Assembly (NCBI GenBank): GCA_021399435.1
Contig: JAJTUP010000135.1
Span: 1-64,000, forward strand
Length of the DNA: 64,000 bases
From: Diaporthe sp. PMI_573
Taxonomy: Eukaryota; Ascomycota; Sordariomycetes; Diaporthales; Diaporthaceae
Direction: 5' to 3'
The notes under the pieces were generated by a model, which worked only from the letters and a program-made list of their open reading frames with translations, was not told the DNA's origin and searched no databases. Both the position numbers and the translations under genes were made by a program. This document shows, piece after piece, positions 44,302 through 55,080 of this stretch. Within the stretch, counting starts at the first letter, position 1. The number at the start of each line of letters is the position of its first letter.

Positions 44302-45918
44302 TTGCTTCTCACGTTGGTCCAGCTTCGTCAAGGTCTGCATATGCCCAATGCCGCGCAAATGCTGATGCATTCCTTTGGTATCAGGCCCCTCGGCAAAACC
44401 AAAGCCTTGTCCAGGCATCCTGTCATTGGCCCCGCCATGCTGTTTTGCATCTTTATCCTGCAAGGAATGAAGTTCTGCCCCCGTCCGCCTAATTTTGGCA
44501 TGATCGCGTTCGTCTGTTCCGCCCAAGGCAAATGCTTCTGTCGCCGTTATGGAATTGACGTTTGTTGTGGTGCGCCTACCACATCGACCTTCACGTCGCT
44601 GAGTCCCACGCGAACCCCTGGCTCTAACGCGTCCACCTCTGGTGATGCCCGCAGGTGGTGGATGATCCGGATCCAAGCCATGCGAGCCACGCCTGTTTCG
44701 CTTGCGCCCGCCCCTCACTCCCAAGGCAGTGCCAGCCCTCCTGGGTTTATACGACCGCCCCGGCCGGAAATCCCCATCTTCTTCATTGTCTTGGTCGTCT
44801 ATGACGACGGACTCGACTGATGAAACCTCATCTTCCTCATCCAGAGTGGCTCTAGGCACCTTGTTGGTCCCGGTGGTAGTAATCTTCAGGCTCCCTCGCC
44901 CTCTGCCCCGACCGCCGCGGCCGCGGCCGCCACGGCCCCTGACGGTGCCGCCACGCTTTGGTTGGTTTTCTTCATCTTTGGAGTCAAGAAGTTTCTTGGT
45001 CAGGTTTGGGAAGTTCTCTCCGTAGTTGAAGAAGAGCTCCTCGCCAGCCTTGATATCGCGCTGCGCCTTGAACTTTATGCGGTAATCGCCGTTCACGAAC
45101 AAGATTTGGGGCACGATGTTGACCAGCTTCTTTCCTACCTTGTCATACTCAGAAGCATGATTGATGTAGCGGCTGAGATTGCCATATATGGCTGCATCGA
45201 CCCAGATGCCTTCGTAGTCCAGGAGCGTGAACAAGTAACTGCTGTGTTTAGAGTCGTCGAAAACGTCGCCGCGCCGTGCTTCTCGACGGACGCCCTCGTC
45301 GTGCGAGATCAACTCCCCAAGGTACTCGATGACGAACTCATCCTGGGCGATGTCTTCCGCTGTAAATATTCCATACCCGCAGCCTTCAATTTGAGACTCA
45401 CCAAGCAAGACAGTCTTGGAGACGCCACGCTGCAGAGCTACGTTCTGACAGCCATATGAGTGCAGATCAGTGTCGTGGGCGTTCTTGGGGTCTGCCCGAT
45501 CGAAAGCGCCACAGCCTTGGCATAGGACTGGGTCACACTCCCTGTTGAGCTGAACACAGATGCAAGGCTTGCCTTCCTTCTTCAATTGCAGGCAAGTCTT
45601 GCCCTCGGCTTTACACGCACAGCCTGTAAATTTGTAGGCGCAATTCTCGGCTGTGCAACGGCAGAAGTGCTCACATAGAAGCTTCGCATCAACACATGGG
45701 CAACCCTTGCCACATGGACCACTGTGGGTGCAAGGATCCTTGATCTCACGGCGAGTGAACTCGTGCGCATTCAGGTGACCTTGCCAATCTTGTTTCAGTT
45801 CCTTTCGATGACGATCGTACCAAGCCAACGGTTTGACCTTTGGTGGGTCAGGATCAGGACTCGCGAGCTCGTAGAGTGATTCGTACTTGTCCAATCCAAG
45901 CTGTAGCTGTTTCCGATA
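44248..45918 (-). CDS. E(z)/KMT6-like SET methyltransferase, 5' truncated
   Basis: Residue numbers count from the TTG at 45894. A cysteine-rich CXC domain (about 55-128: CGKGCPC, CEHFCRC, GCACK, CDPVLCQGC) is followed by a SET domain (about 160-293) with GYG, YLGE, NLSRYINHA and GEELFFNYGE. This order is that of the H3K27 methyltransferase E(z)/KMT6 of Polycomb complex 2. The Asn-His pair and the active-site Tyr are present, so the domain looks capable. The tail is rich in RGG/GRG repeats, then basic. The frame has no ATG and ends at an upstream stop at 45919, and the N-terminal WD-binding and SANT parts are missing. Either upstream exons are unrecognised or this is a truncated paralogue. Confidence 0.82.
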   Translation of the reverse strand, partial: YRKQLQLGLDKYESLYELASPDPDPPKVKPLAWYDRHRKELKQDWQGHLNAHEFTRREIKDPCTHSGPCGKGCPCVDAKLLCEHFCRCTAENCAYKFTGCACKAEGKTCLQLKKEGKPCICVQLNRECDPVLCQGCGAFDRADPKNAHDTDLHSYGCQNVALQRGVSKTVLLGESQIEGCGYGIFTAEDIAQDEFVIEYLGELISHDEGVRREARRGDVFDDSKHSSYLFTLLDYEGIWVDAAIYGNLSRYINHASEYDKVGKKLVNIVPQILFVNGDYRIKFKAQRDIKAGEELFFNYGENFPNLTKKLLDSKDEENQPKRGGTVRGRGGRGRGGRGRGRGSLKITTTGTNKVPRATLDEEDEVSSVESVVIDDQDNEEDGDFRPGRSYKPRRAGTALGVRGGRKRNRRGSHGLDPDHPPPAGITRGGRVRARGSRGTQRREGRCGRRTTTNVNSITATEAFALGGTDERDHAKIRRTGAELHSLQDKDAKQHGGANDRMPGQGFGFAEGPDTKGMHQHLRGIGHMQTLTKLDQREKQLAPNVANKCNIWTNNVA

Positions 45919-46587
45919 CGTTCGTCTTTCTTAGAATAGGGGCAGAATACTTAGTATTAGGTCTATGTAGGTGGGTGGCACACCCCCTATATATATTCGA
46001 CTTATACGGGAAATAGATATCCCGTATTAATAATACACCAATCAGTACGGATTCTCCGGTCCCGATTCCGATCCCACCTAGTCCGTCCGCTCCTGGGGTA
46101 TCTCGAAGGCCATTACAAAGTACTGTGCATATAAGGACTTAAAAGCCCACCAGACTTATCCAATGATATGCTAAGAATACAGATACCTCTATTCTCTATA
46201 GATTTTGGGTATGCCAGAGGTACCAGCAATCCCCATCAATACATAGCGGTACATTACAGTCCAAGAGCCCTTTCTACTGTATTTTGGCTGCGGCTGTGTG
46301 AGGCCATTCCCAGATATCTCGCCCGGGGCGGCTCGACGAGATCTCAATGCCCCCCTATTGCTGCAATAAGAGCACGGCGAATTAGAGACTTAAATGTGCT
46401 TCGAATGCTGACACCACGCGTACTAATTGTCGAAGAAACTTGTCGCCATATTGGGAAACATTCAAGTTCTCGTCAGCCTCACTGGGCGAGATTAGTTTGA
46501 TCCAAATGCACGCATGGTTCGAGCTCAGAACGTACGCAAGGCGCTCTAGCCACTAAGCAAGCTAGACTATCAGAGGATTCTTGAAAG
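45919..46587. other. Spacer with a second tRNA-like sequence
   Basis: No N-terminal exon of the SET gene was recognised. On the minus strand at about 46505-46565, AGCTTGCTTAGTGGCTAGAG resembles an A-box/D-arm, with a weak B-box (GCTCGAACC) about 30 nt on. It may be a tRNA-derived SINE fragment. The rest shows no feature. Confidence 0.35.
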
Positions 46588-46646
46588 TGTCAGAATATTT
46601 GCAAGTCCTCTAATCTGTCTACTGGCAGCGCTTTTTGTTCCGACAG
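46588..46646. repeat. 59-bp direct repeat, unit 1
   Basis: Starts TGTCAGAATATTT and ends GCGCTTTTTGTTCCGACAG. It recurs at 46864-46922 with a few substitutions. The TGT start and the pairing suggest pieces of a retrotransposon LTR, but no coding region confirms this. Confidence 0.7.
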
Positions 46647-46863
46647 GTTATGAGCCCGGATGGCTTACTGGGAAGAGCGATCGGCTTGAAAGTGATTAAT
46701 AATCAAGGAGGTTTTTACCCGGCTTAGGCACCCGGGGTTTTTACTCCAATAACAGAGTCACTTTTAGATCGTACATTCGAGTCCCTAAGTGTATCCAATA
46801 TATACTATAACCTACCTATCGGAGCAGAAAATATGTAGCTACAGTGTGTAGATTACAGGGGGA

Positions 46864-46922
46864 TGTTAGAATATTTATAAGTCCTCTAATCTGCCCACTG
46901 GCAGCGCTTTTTGTTCCGACAG
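46864..46922. repeat. 59-bp direct repeat, unit 2
   Basis: Starts TGTTAGAATATTT and shares AAGTCCTCTAATCTG and GGCAGCGCTTTTTGTTCCGA with unit 1, 276 bp upstream. Confidence 0.7.
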
Positions 46923-47539
46923 AAAGGATGTCAGCCCATACCTGTTACACACCTCCTAAGACACAAATACTTACCTCAGCTCACATATAAAGACATCGTC
47001 CCTCTAGCCACCGTCTAAGAAAAACTTATACAAAGCACTAATCAGGTGTTAGATTAATCTTAACAAAACACACTAGGATCAACCTGCCGCTCGGATAGAT
47101 AGATGGCCTGAGTATCATATGGGCCAGGGTTTGGGCTACGGTCAGGGGTAACTATCGCGACTTCTCAGTAGATGATACTCCTCATGCGTTAGCCATCACC
47201 TACTCTCAGCAGGGTGCCGGGTAAACATATGCCGGTTCATCCTGTGACGGGTCAGCTATAAGCGAGGGCATGATTTCCAAAATCTCTGTACTCTTCTAGC
47301 CGTGAAAGAGGAAGGTACGGATGCCGACAACAATCTATACAGAGCCATAAGCTGCCTGGCCTATTCACTTCACGTATCACAGTGGAAGTAATTGGTGCAA
47401 GACGTACTGCAAACCATATGATCTGGTCGTGTGTGCAATCCTAGAATGGTACTCTACACTAGAGCAGAAATATGGCAAATATAGAGTGTACCAACGACCT
47501 CCTCCTTAAGACTCAGACACACTTATTCGGCGCCGAATT
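46923..47539. other. Spacer, nothing recognised
   Basis: No domain-bearing frame on either strand; frames are short and stop-rich. Confidence 0.35.
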
Positions 47540-47776
47540 TCAAGCGTGAGGCTCTGGAGTTCCCAATACTACTATGTTGTTTTGACTGCCCGCGTCTGTA
47601 GGTTGGTTTCCGACTGCTTGATTGGTAACAGGTTGGCTTTGAGAGGGATGTGTTCGGAGCTCCCTTTTTGCCTGTCTTAGACTCCACTTAGAGGTTCCGT
47701 CCTCCTTGAATAAATCCGACCTGAAGCCAATTCCATCAGGACTTTGGGGAGTTGCAGGGGCTTTTTTAACGCGCAT
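47540..47776 (-). pseudogene. Short relative of the chromodomain gene N-terminus
   Basis: From the ATG at 47776 (MRVKKAPATP) the peptide IGFRSDLFKEDGTSKWSLRQ matches, in spacing and type, the N-terminus of the chromodomain protein at 27697 (IGFTSELFDKNGKLKYTLKQ). The frame stops after about 78 codons with no chromodomain. It may be a truncated paralogue or a small protein sharing that N-terminal motif. Confidence 0.5.
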
Positions 47777-48248
47777 AATCAAAAATATTTCGACGTCACA
47801 GGGTATAGAGATAAGTAGGGAATGAAATGTATTAAATGTCGAGATGCATTATTGAATGTCAAAGCAAAGAAAGGCTAAGTTAAGCATAATTTATACTGTA
47901 CCAAAATGAACACAGTATGGTCGTTCTTGTATGTTCTATGAGATTCTGTAATATACATCGGCTGGGGTTTTTTGGGAGCTTTGCGAATCAGGCGCTCCTG
48001 ACCGTTGGAATATGAGTCACACCAACCAATGTGTGCGAGTAGTGCGACCAAGCCCCGCGTGCGCCCAGCCGCGTCAAACGAGGTCCTCAGATAACTTTTG
48101 AGCATAGCGCTAAGACAAAGTCCAGTACTTGGAAAGACGGAAGAAATAAGCCGCCAAAGATATTGGTGGATCCGGGACAACTACCAAACGAGAGGACCAC
48201 GCTAGCCAAATTGGCAGGGACTGTGAGCTTGCCTAGAGTGGCTGTATC
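47777..48248. other. Spacer left of the deleted hAT element
   Basis: No continuation of the rRNA methyltransferase seen at 50059-50367 was found here on the minus strand, so that gene is not simply interrupted by the hAT. Confidence 0.4.
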
Positions 48249-50055
48249 CAGCGTTCCACGCAAACCAAGCCTTTGCAAGTCATTTGCCAAATGAAAGTCG
48301 CAAAGCCCGACATTTCAGCAAGCCAAACAAGGGACATTTATATGCAAATGACTTGTAAACGAACCAAACAAATGGACGTTAACCTGGCGGCCCCACATGT
48401 GACTCTGTTTGCCCCACTGTATTGAGGATCGTGAGCCCATTTTTGTTGTTTTGCTCCGAAACCTATGTCGATCGTTAGCCCGATTTGGCCCCCCCCCCCC
48501 GGCATCCGGAGTCAAATCTGTCAGCTTTTCTGCAGTTGAGCTGTTTGTTGTAGCCGTCCTCTGATCTTAGGCTTCGTCGCGTCTCATCATCGAGTGTACC
48601 TGTACTGTAGGCATCATCATGGCTACAAACGCCCTTTCGCTGCTTGGCCAGCCTCGTCAGCCTTCCTCGCAATCCATCCAGAGCCAAATTGACACTCACG
48701 ACGCGACAGCTCGCTTTGCTATTGGTTCCCTCAAAGACCTCCCACGTATCACAGTCGAAGGCCGGCGCCATCAGTTTGTAGCCGCCAGATGGATGCCAGA
48801 CCCCCAGCCGAAAAGTGATTGAGTCGGTACGCGATCTTCTTCAACCGTTTCTGTACCATACGAAGCTTCACGAAGGTAACAATGCGGTGATTTACGATGT
48901 CTTCTCCTCGCTATGGGATTTGCAACAGCACCTACGCGTATGGCTTCAACGATTTGGTGGCAAAAGACACATGCTGAAGAAGAAATTCTTGACGAGATCA
49001 CAGCCTCCAGTACAGAGGTTATCCCCACAGCGGCAGCGGCCTCCCCATCATCATCACCACAGTCATCATCGCGGCCTAGATCGCGCCAGCGGCAGCAACA
49101 AGAGGAGGCTGAAGAGTCTGATACATCTACATCGCGGGGCACATCGTGGCGGCAGAAGCAACGGGAGGCTGAATATGGCTTTGAAGGCGCTCTCTTTCTC
49201 CAGGTCTCGGTCCAAGAGGCTTTATATTTGGTGGCCAAATATAAGAGGAGGTTGCAAAGCTGCCCGATTTACTTAGCGGCTACGATTCTTCATCCTCGTT
49301 ATCGCACAGGTGGTATCAGGAAAGCGGCGCCGCTATTGTTGGATGAGGCCGAACAACAGTTCAAGAACTTCTTACGGAAGTACTGGGTCTCTGATAAAGC
49401 AACACCTCCTCCTCCACAACAGTCACAGCCTCCCCAGCCTGTTGTTGCTAATCCTCAGCTATCAGTTATGGAGAAGCGAAGAACGGCGTTTATGGAGCCA
49501 TCGCCATCGCCTGAACTAGAGGCACAACAACAGCCGTTGACGCCAGAAATGGAGTATAAGAATTATGTCGCGATGAGGATCCCTCGGCAGTGAGACAAAG
49601 CCGGGCGTGATGTTCCTCTTAACCCTCTTTACTGGTGGCGAGACCATCGTACAGAGTTCCCTATTCTGTCACAAATGGCCATAGACGTGCTATCTGTGCC
49701 TGCGATGTCATCAGAGTGCGAGCGGGTCTTTAGCCAAGGGAAGCTCACGATAACCTCACAGAGGCACAGAATGAAGGGGGCAACACTCGAAATGCTGCTT
49801 TGTTTAAAGGACTGGCTGAAGAAAGGGACTATGGCTGGGCCGGCGGCAGAGATGGCGATGATGACCAACGCAGAGGAGCTATCATACCTTCCTAGGTATT
49901 TAGGAAAGTTGTGGGGCCTTTCCAGTGGCAAATGGGCAAGTCAACCAAGTCAACAAGGCGAAAAAATTAGAGGCAAGTCCGCAAATGGGCTATATTAGCA
50001 AAGCAAATCAAGCGGGACTATCCCATTTGCTTTGTTTGGTTTGCGTGGAACGCTG
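48249..50055 (+). mobile_element. hAT element with perfect 20-bp ends, internally deleted, 1807 bp
   Basis: The left end CAGCGTTCCACGCAAACCAA (48249-48268) is perfectly complementary to the right end at 50036-50055. Subterminal DNA has repeated CAAATG/CATTTG motifs on both sides. The 8-bp flanks (GCTGTATC and ACTTCATT) do not match, so no target duplication is claimed. At 1.8 kb with only the C-terminal half of a transposase, it is a deletion derivative. Confidence 0.82.
48815..49998 (+). pseudogene. C-terminal half of a hAT transposase with breaks
   Basis: Begins at ESVRDLLQPFLYHTKLHEG in one frame, shifts near 48950 into QKTHAEEEILDEI, and continues through YLAATILHPRYRTGG and a Gln/Pro-rich insert to a TGA at 49591-49593. 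It reopens in frame towards PLYWWRDHRTEFPILSQMAI and the dimerisation motif VPAMSSECERVFSQGKLTI to 49998. The N-terminal zinc finger and first catalytic segment are absent. The stop at 49591 sits in a codon series that otherwise continues, so it is probably TGG or CGA mutated to TGA. Confidence 0.75.
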
Positions 50056-50058
50056 ACT

Positions 50059-50367
50059 TCATTCCGGCGGTTTAACAAGACAGACCTCCATCAGCTTCCA
50101 CGCCGCCCTGCTCTTCATGCCCTGCACCTTGGCCTGGCGGGCAAAGCGGTCTTTGCTCTGGCGGGACTTCCATTGAGAGCTTGACGAAGCATTCCGGCGC
50201 GCCTCCAGCGGTCTCGGCTGGCAGATGTGACATGGACGAGGATTTGACAGCGCAGTTCTGCTCGCGGGTGCCGCTGCCGCCAGCGTGACCTGGCTCAAAA
50301 CCCGTGAGATGAGCTGCTCACTGAGGGCCGCTCGGCGGCAGGACGCCCCGCCCAGTGCTGTTGCCAT
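50059..50367 (-). pseudogene. N-terminus of a mitochondrial rRNA 2'-O-methyltransferase (Mrm2-like)
   Basis: From the ATG at 50367 the peptide has a Ser/Arg/Ala-rich, mitochondrial-targeting-like start and then SSQWKSRQSKDRFARQAKVQ GMKSRAAWKLME, matching the opening of FtsJ/RrmJ-type rRNA methyltransferases such as Mrm2. The frame stops at 50059, four bases from the end of a hAT element, before any SAM-binding motif. The rest is not found beyond the hAT, so the gene is truncated at the element border. A GT donor right after LME is possible, which would leave a legitimate first exon whose partner has been lost. Confidence 0.65.
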
Positions 50368-51042
50368 GAGTGGCGGAATGATCTGGGCATGCAAGATGAG
50401 AGAAAATGCCCTCCATGAAATCCAGCAATAATTGGTTGGGTTCTAGCCCCTCAGAATTAGCAGCATGTATGGTTGGGTGAAGATGGTAACAGGCAGCGGG
50501 GGAAAATCTCAGGTGGAAGCTCGCGCCAATTGAGCAAGCATCCCTGCCAACATCAGTATGATCACAGCCAACTCACCACCAGCTCTAAGCCTTAGGTAAA
50601 TACTCTGGAATAAGCCACGCCAACAGCAGTACTGCAACATGCCAGCCACAATTCGCAATTCTGGGTAATTGATTTGCGTGTACCACCGATTATGGTGCGT
50701 TGCTAGTGTAGGCGTGAAAATGACCGCAGTGATAATCAGCCTGAGAATCAGGTATCTCGTTTACAAGTTTGAGCTTCAGATCAGGTTGGCGTCTTTTCAT
50801 TGAGTCAAATAAAACATTGTAAAGCCAAAACTCAGTCAGAGCCACTACGCCTCAGAACCCAGACCTTTCCGGCCGTTACCATGAATACCTCCCTTCCAGA
50901 ACGCCAGTCCCTTGGCGTTTAAGGACACCGATATAACTCCAGCACAATGCCACAATGCAACAAAGGAAAGTCCGTACAGTGGCCGTTAGGCAGAATGATG
51001 CATCCATTTGCTCCCACCAAGGCCGACGATCCAAGATAGTTC
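50368..51042. other. Spacer between Mrm2-like start and coiled-coil gene
   Basis: No gene or repeat recognised. Confidence 0.35.
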
Positions 51043-52396
51043 TTAAGCCAAAAAGCTGGCATTCACACCTCTTCGGTCCCGCTTCAGGGGCGAAAAGGCC
51101 TTCCCACCGAACGCCCCCTTAGCAAGGGCAGATACAGGACCCTTCTGTGCCGCAGCTTTCAGGCCAACATGCTTCCTCTTGCCACCGCCTGCAGCTGCGG
51201 CTGTCTTCGGGGCCGCTGTGGCCTCTGCCTCGCCAGCATCCTCGTCTTTGTCGAACAGTGTGCCCTTGTTCGAAGTACCAAGCAGCTTGCGCTTCTTTTT
51301 CTTGGGCTCCGGGTTTTCTGAGCTGACATTCCCTGTTTCGATAGTGCTGGATACGGACTGGTCCTTTGACTCGCCAGACTTCTTCGTGCCGGGGACGGAT
51401 GCAGTTGGGAGATTCTCACTTGCTGGCCGTTCTTCAGGCTCCTCGACCACCTTCTCTAGGGATGCCGAGTTACTCCGCGGCGAAGTGCGAGTCGCAGCTG
51501 AGGGCACATTCGTGTTCGGAGACGACTCTTTCAAAGCCTGCGCCTTTGGCCTGCCGCGGGGCTTCTTCTGGGATGCATCCGTTGCCTTGGTCTTCGTGGC
51601 CTTGAGAGCCTTGGCCACTGATTTCGCCGGCTTCTCGGCAGTCGCAAGAGGAATGTCCTCAGCTTCCTCCGCCTCTGGCTCGATGATCGGTGCTCCCGGA
51701 TCACCCTTGCCGACAAGAATGGATGGCTCTTCGTCCTCCTCCTCGATGGTCTCGGCCAAGTTGATGGTATTCGACTTCTCCAAGAAAGGCGTTATGGAGA
51801 ATGTGGATTTCTCGCCGACCGTCGTGAAGTCAACGCCCCTCTTCTTAAGAGGTCGCTTGCCCCTTCCCTCAACGTGCCCGGGTGTGTCCATCATCATCTC
51901 ATCGACACTGATCTCATTGGCCCCACGCTTCTTTCCAGGCTTCGCTTTGCTGAGCGGTCTCTTGGTCTCGTTGTCTTTGAGTGGTACGGTGGTTGTGGTG
52001 GTCCGCGCAGGTGCAGTCTGGGCCTGTGTGAGCTCGGCCCGGACTGCTTTGAGCTCGGCTCGGACCTCCTTCAGCTTGTTCTTGAACTCTTCCACACGTT
52101 GTGTGAGCATCTCCACTTGATCGTTGGCCGTGGCAACCTCCTTCTCGCTGGCTCTGCGGGCCCGCTCGGCCTCGCGCGCGTCCGAGACGAGCTTCTCCTC
52201 GAGTTCCTGTAATCGAGCAGATGGGGACGGGCACAACGGAGTCTCTAGGATCTGCCCAAGGAGAGTTGGAACAAGCCTTCGGCGACCAGCACGACTCGTT
52301 CATCGCGCTCGGTGCGGTTAGCGATGGCATCGGCAGCTAGTTCGGCCCTTCGACTTTTGCTGTCCTTCGGGGGCTGAAATCCGGCTGACTGTCCAC
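51043..52396 (-). CDS. Coiled-coil, Lys/Ser-rich nuclear-type protein, 5' exon(s) missing
   Basis: The main frame (52236-51043) has no ATG and is preceded in another frame by an exon-like piece from 52396, just after an acceptor-like ACGTAG. A one-base shift near 52270 would join AEGLFQL to GQILETPL. Residues after that form a coiled coil (QELEEKLVSDAREAERARR, QVEMLTQRVEEFKNKLKEV), then long disordered acidic and basic stretches (KKPRGRPK AT-hook-like) and a C-terminus ending KAFSPLKRDRRGVNASFLA that looks conserved. It resembles chromosome or spindle scaffold proteins, but no family was recognised. The 5' part was apparently replaced by the NACHT gene fragment upstream. Confidence 0.6.
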
Positions 52397-52426
52397 CTAC
52401 GTTACAACGATTAATGTCATTTGACA

Positions 52427-53775
52427 TCAACACTCCGTGAGGTTGCTGTAATGAAATCCGGTTGGCTGTGATTTTGAGAAATGCCCTGAAACCCCGCTCC
52501 CGCCCTGTACCAGCGAGATCCGCCTCGCTACGGTCTTGTTGAAATCCTGCCGCACGCGGGCTAGTTCCGAGCGTAGAAATGTAGAGATGTCCTTTTGTAT
52601 GTCGGACTCAGGAACCTCGTGCAGGGCCAGGTCTCGATAGCTACCGCTGATGTCCTTGAAACCAAGGCGGATGGGCAGCTCGGGTCTGCTGGTAACGAAG
52701 AACCGGAGACGGGAAGAAGTTGCTTCCTTGGCTCTGGAAAAGAGATGTATAAGAACAGTGGTATCTTCTTCTCGATCGCATTCGTCAAGGGCATCCACGA
52801 TCACCACAAGCAGCTGGGGATTTGGACTGTTGCATTTGTTGAGCGGCTCTAGGAAGAGCTTTTCGAACTGCTCTCTCTTGGTCTTGCCGAAAATGCTTGG
52901 GTCACTCTCGATTACGCTCTGGACATGAGATGCCAAAGCCGGCAGCTGATGTACAAGTTGAAAGAGTATGGTGGTGAAGAAAGTGGCGGCTCTTTCGCGG
53001 TCGCCTTCGCCCTTCTTGAAGAAAAAGCTGGCGCTAGGCCATTCGGCGGAAACCTTTTTGGCGACGGTTCGAGAGATTGTCGACTTGCCGGTCCCGGCCA
53101 TGCCGCGCAACCAGAAAATGCATTTTCCGTCGGGATCCTCGATCCATTTTTCAATGTCGGCGAGGAGGCTCACGCGTGTCTCGGGGTGGCAAACGGGGTC
53201 ATGCTCGTTCGCCTCTGCGTCGAATGCAGCGCCTTTTGCAACAGGAAATTTTGAGAAGTCAATCTTGCGGTTAATAGTAAGGATCTGGTTACTATTTGCG
53301 CAAGGTTAGCTGCGAAATGCCGGGTTGTGGGCGGGGTGACGGACGTTTGGTCGATCTGGAGGGCAGCGGAAATTGCGTCGCGCTCTCGCTGGAGATTACT
53401 GATGATCCTGTCGGCGTCTTTGCTCTCGAACGGCCATGTCAGGGCGCGCAGACCAATACGCCTCATTGCCCGACCCGTACGGCCCGTATTCAGCTTCTCT
53501 TCCAGCTTCGTATGAATGGGATCGAGCTGCGAGCGGGCGTTCGCAAGTGCGCTACGCAGGTTTTGCGTAGTCTCATGTCGAGATCCATGTGGACCTTGCA
53601 GGAGCCGCTGCGCGCCTTCGGCGATTGCCTTTAGCGACTCTATTTGCTGCTGAAAGCGTTCGATGTCGTGCTTGGCATTCCTGACATCACGAGAGTACTG
53701 GAGGCAGAGGGCGCCGACCTTTGCGGCGAGCTCGATCACCGCGATGGCGCTCGCTGCTGCCCCTAACCCCTCCAT
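52427..53775 (-). pseudogene. NACHT/STAND (NLR-like) protein, C-terminus truncated
   Basis: Exon 1 (53775-53345) encodes a fungal STAND N-terminal alpha-helical domain (MEGLGAAASAIAVIELAAKV). A 53-nt intron (53344-53292) with a GCTAAC branch-like site and ATAG acceptor joins to exon 2. Exon 2 holds the link KFPVAKGAAFD and a NACHT NTPase: Walker A GMAGTGKST (about residue 206), Walker B LLVVIVDALDECD (about 302) and a sensor-like FVTSRPELPIR. The product is 431 aa. The end (VQGGSGVSGHFSKSQ) departs from the family near 52490, and no WD40, ankyrin or TPR repeats follow, so a nucleotide switch remains without a sensor. In fungi such proteins act in non-self recognition and cell death. Confidence 0.82.
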
Positions 53776-53900
53776 CGCGTAGCAGCCCGTCGGCAGCCAA
53801 GATGACTATCAAAACTTAAGCGACCGGCCGATTTGGGACTAATGGATGCCACAATTGAAACTTCCACCGAAGCTTGTCGAGGACCTGGAAGGTGCGTCGT

Positions 53901-53945
53901 TAAGGCCGCAGACGGAGGGGTAAGGCCGCAGACGGAGGGGTAAGG
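53901..53945. repeat. 20-bp tandem repeat, two units plus part
   Basis: TAAGGCCGCAGACGGAGGGG occurs at 53901-53920 and 53921-53940 and begins again at 53941. Confidence 0.85.
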
Positions 53946-54699
53946 CCGTCAACGAGGCGGTACGCCGGCCTGTCTGCGACATTGATTCATAACCTATCAA
54001 CTGGGCAGGGATCGCTACAGAGAATTTCTTGCAGCTTTCGTCGGCGTAGCGCCGGTTGTGCGTGCCAATCGAACAGTTACTCGAGGATTACGGCTCCCAC
54101 TAGAGGCACATTGCGGGACCCACTAGGCGCACCGGTCCGGTGCGCAATTCGCTTATATCAGCCCGCCTAAATGCATGCAAAATCGACCCCTTTCCTGCAC
54201 CAACACCTGCACCAACGCCTGCATGAAGCTATCACCAACGCCGTTAAAATTCAACGCAACGCAACACCCTAGAGTACATCTGAATAGCGCAGCGGGCATG
54301 CCGGTGAGGTCCTTGTATGGCCAACCGCGTGGCACAACGTGCACTGGCTAGGCGCGCGATGAGGCCGTACAACCTGGGCCTCAACTACCTCAAATAAGCT
54401 GGCCTCCCGTTTCGTACTTGACCTTGGGAGTACGGTTTGGGCCCGATTTGGCTCGATACGCTGGCGAGGCTCAAGGAGCAGTACTAGGGTCCCTTTACGT
54501 ACGAGGTGCTAGTACATATAGAAGTGGGTAGGAAGAAGAGGCTCATTCTGATATGTAGCTAGTACATGGTGGCATAGGAGCCCCTAGACTCAAGAGAATG
54601 TACCTGTACAGGCCAAAGATGGAGGCGGATCCGTCCTCATAAGCAGCCTCCGCTGTTCCTCTACCTTGTATAGAGCCTTATATAACACCCAGCCTCGTA
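53946..54699. other. Stop-rich decayed repeat DNA
   Basis: No gene. From about 54350 the sequence is full of TAG on both strands and continues into the MULE remnant, so it is probably the damaged outer part of the same element. Confidence 0.4.
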
Positions 54700-55080
54700 C
54701 AGCCTCGTATAGAGCCCCTAAGAACTCAAGAGGTGTCTGCGTCTGCTGCTTTAACTGCTCTGCCTAGAGCCCTAATAGTTGATTACGAATAGCAAGGTGG
54801 ATTGCCTTCTAGGCCTTAAAGAGGTTAAATATTAACCTCTTTATGTACGACTTTAGAAGCGCGTGAATCCCTTCAACCTGTGAAGTAGCTGTATTACCGA
54901 AGTGGGCTAACCGGTTAACCTAGGCCTAGACGATCTTCTCCTTAAATGGGATAAGCTAGGTAACCTTAATATACCTAACTTTATTAGGATACTAAGAGGC
55001 ATACTTCTACTAGAAGTCTATAAGGCGTTTGTTATATGTCTCCTCTGTTAGTGAGCTAACAATTATGTGCTAATAGACCG
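54700..55080 (-). pseudogene. Second MULE transposase remnant, RIP-like
   Basis: The minus strand reads VNRLAHFGNTATSQVEGIHA then LLKSYIKRLIFNLFKA and KAIHLAIRNQLLGL, with TAG codons at positions where this motif series has Trp or Gln. This is the MULE block [HFGN.tTSrvEgaH..LK]. It differs from the nested MULE at 36037. No terminal repeat was found. Confidence 0.65.

Noticed and set aside
44302..45459. Long frames on the plus strand opposite the SET gene
   Set aside because: They are antisense to a clear CXC-SET coding region, and their peptides have no domain.
51179..52120. 313-codon plus-strand frame
   Set aside because: Shadow of the minus-strand coiled-coil gene; low-complexity Ser/Val/Phe runs mirror its Lys/Glu-rich codons.
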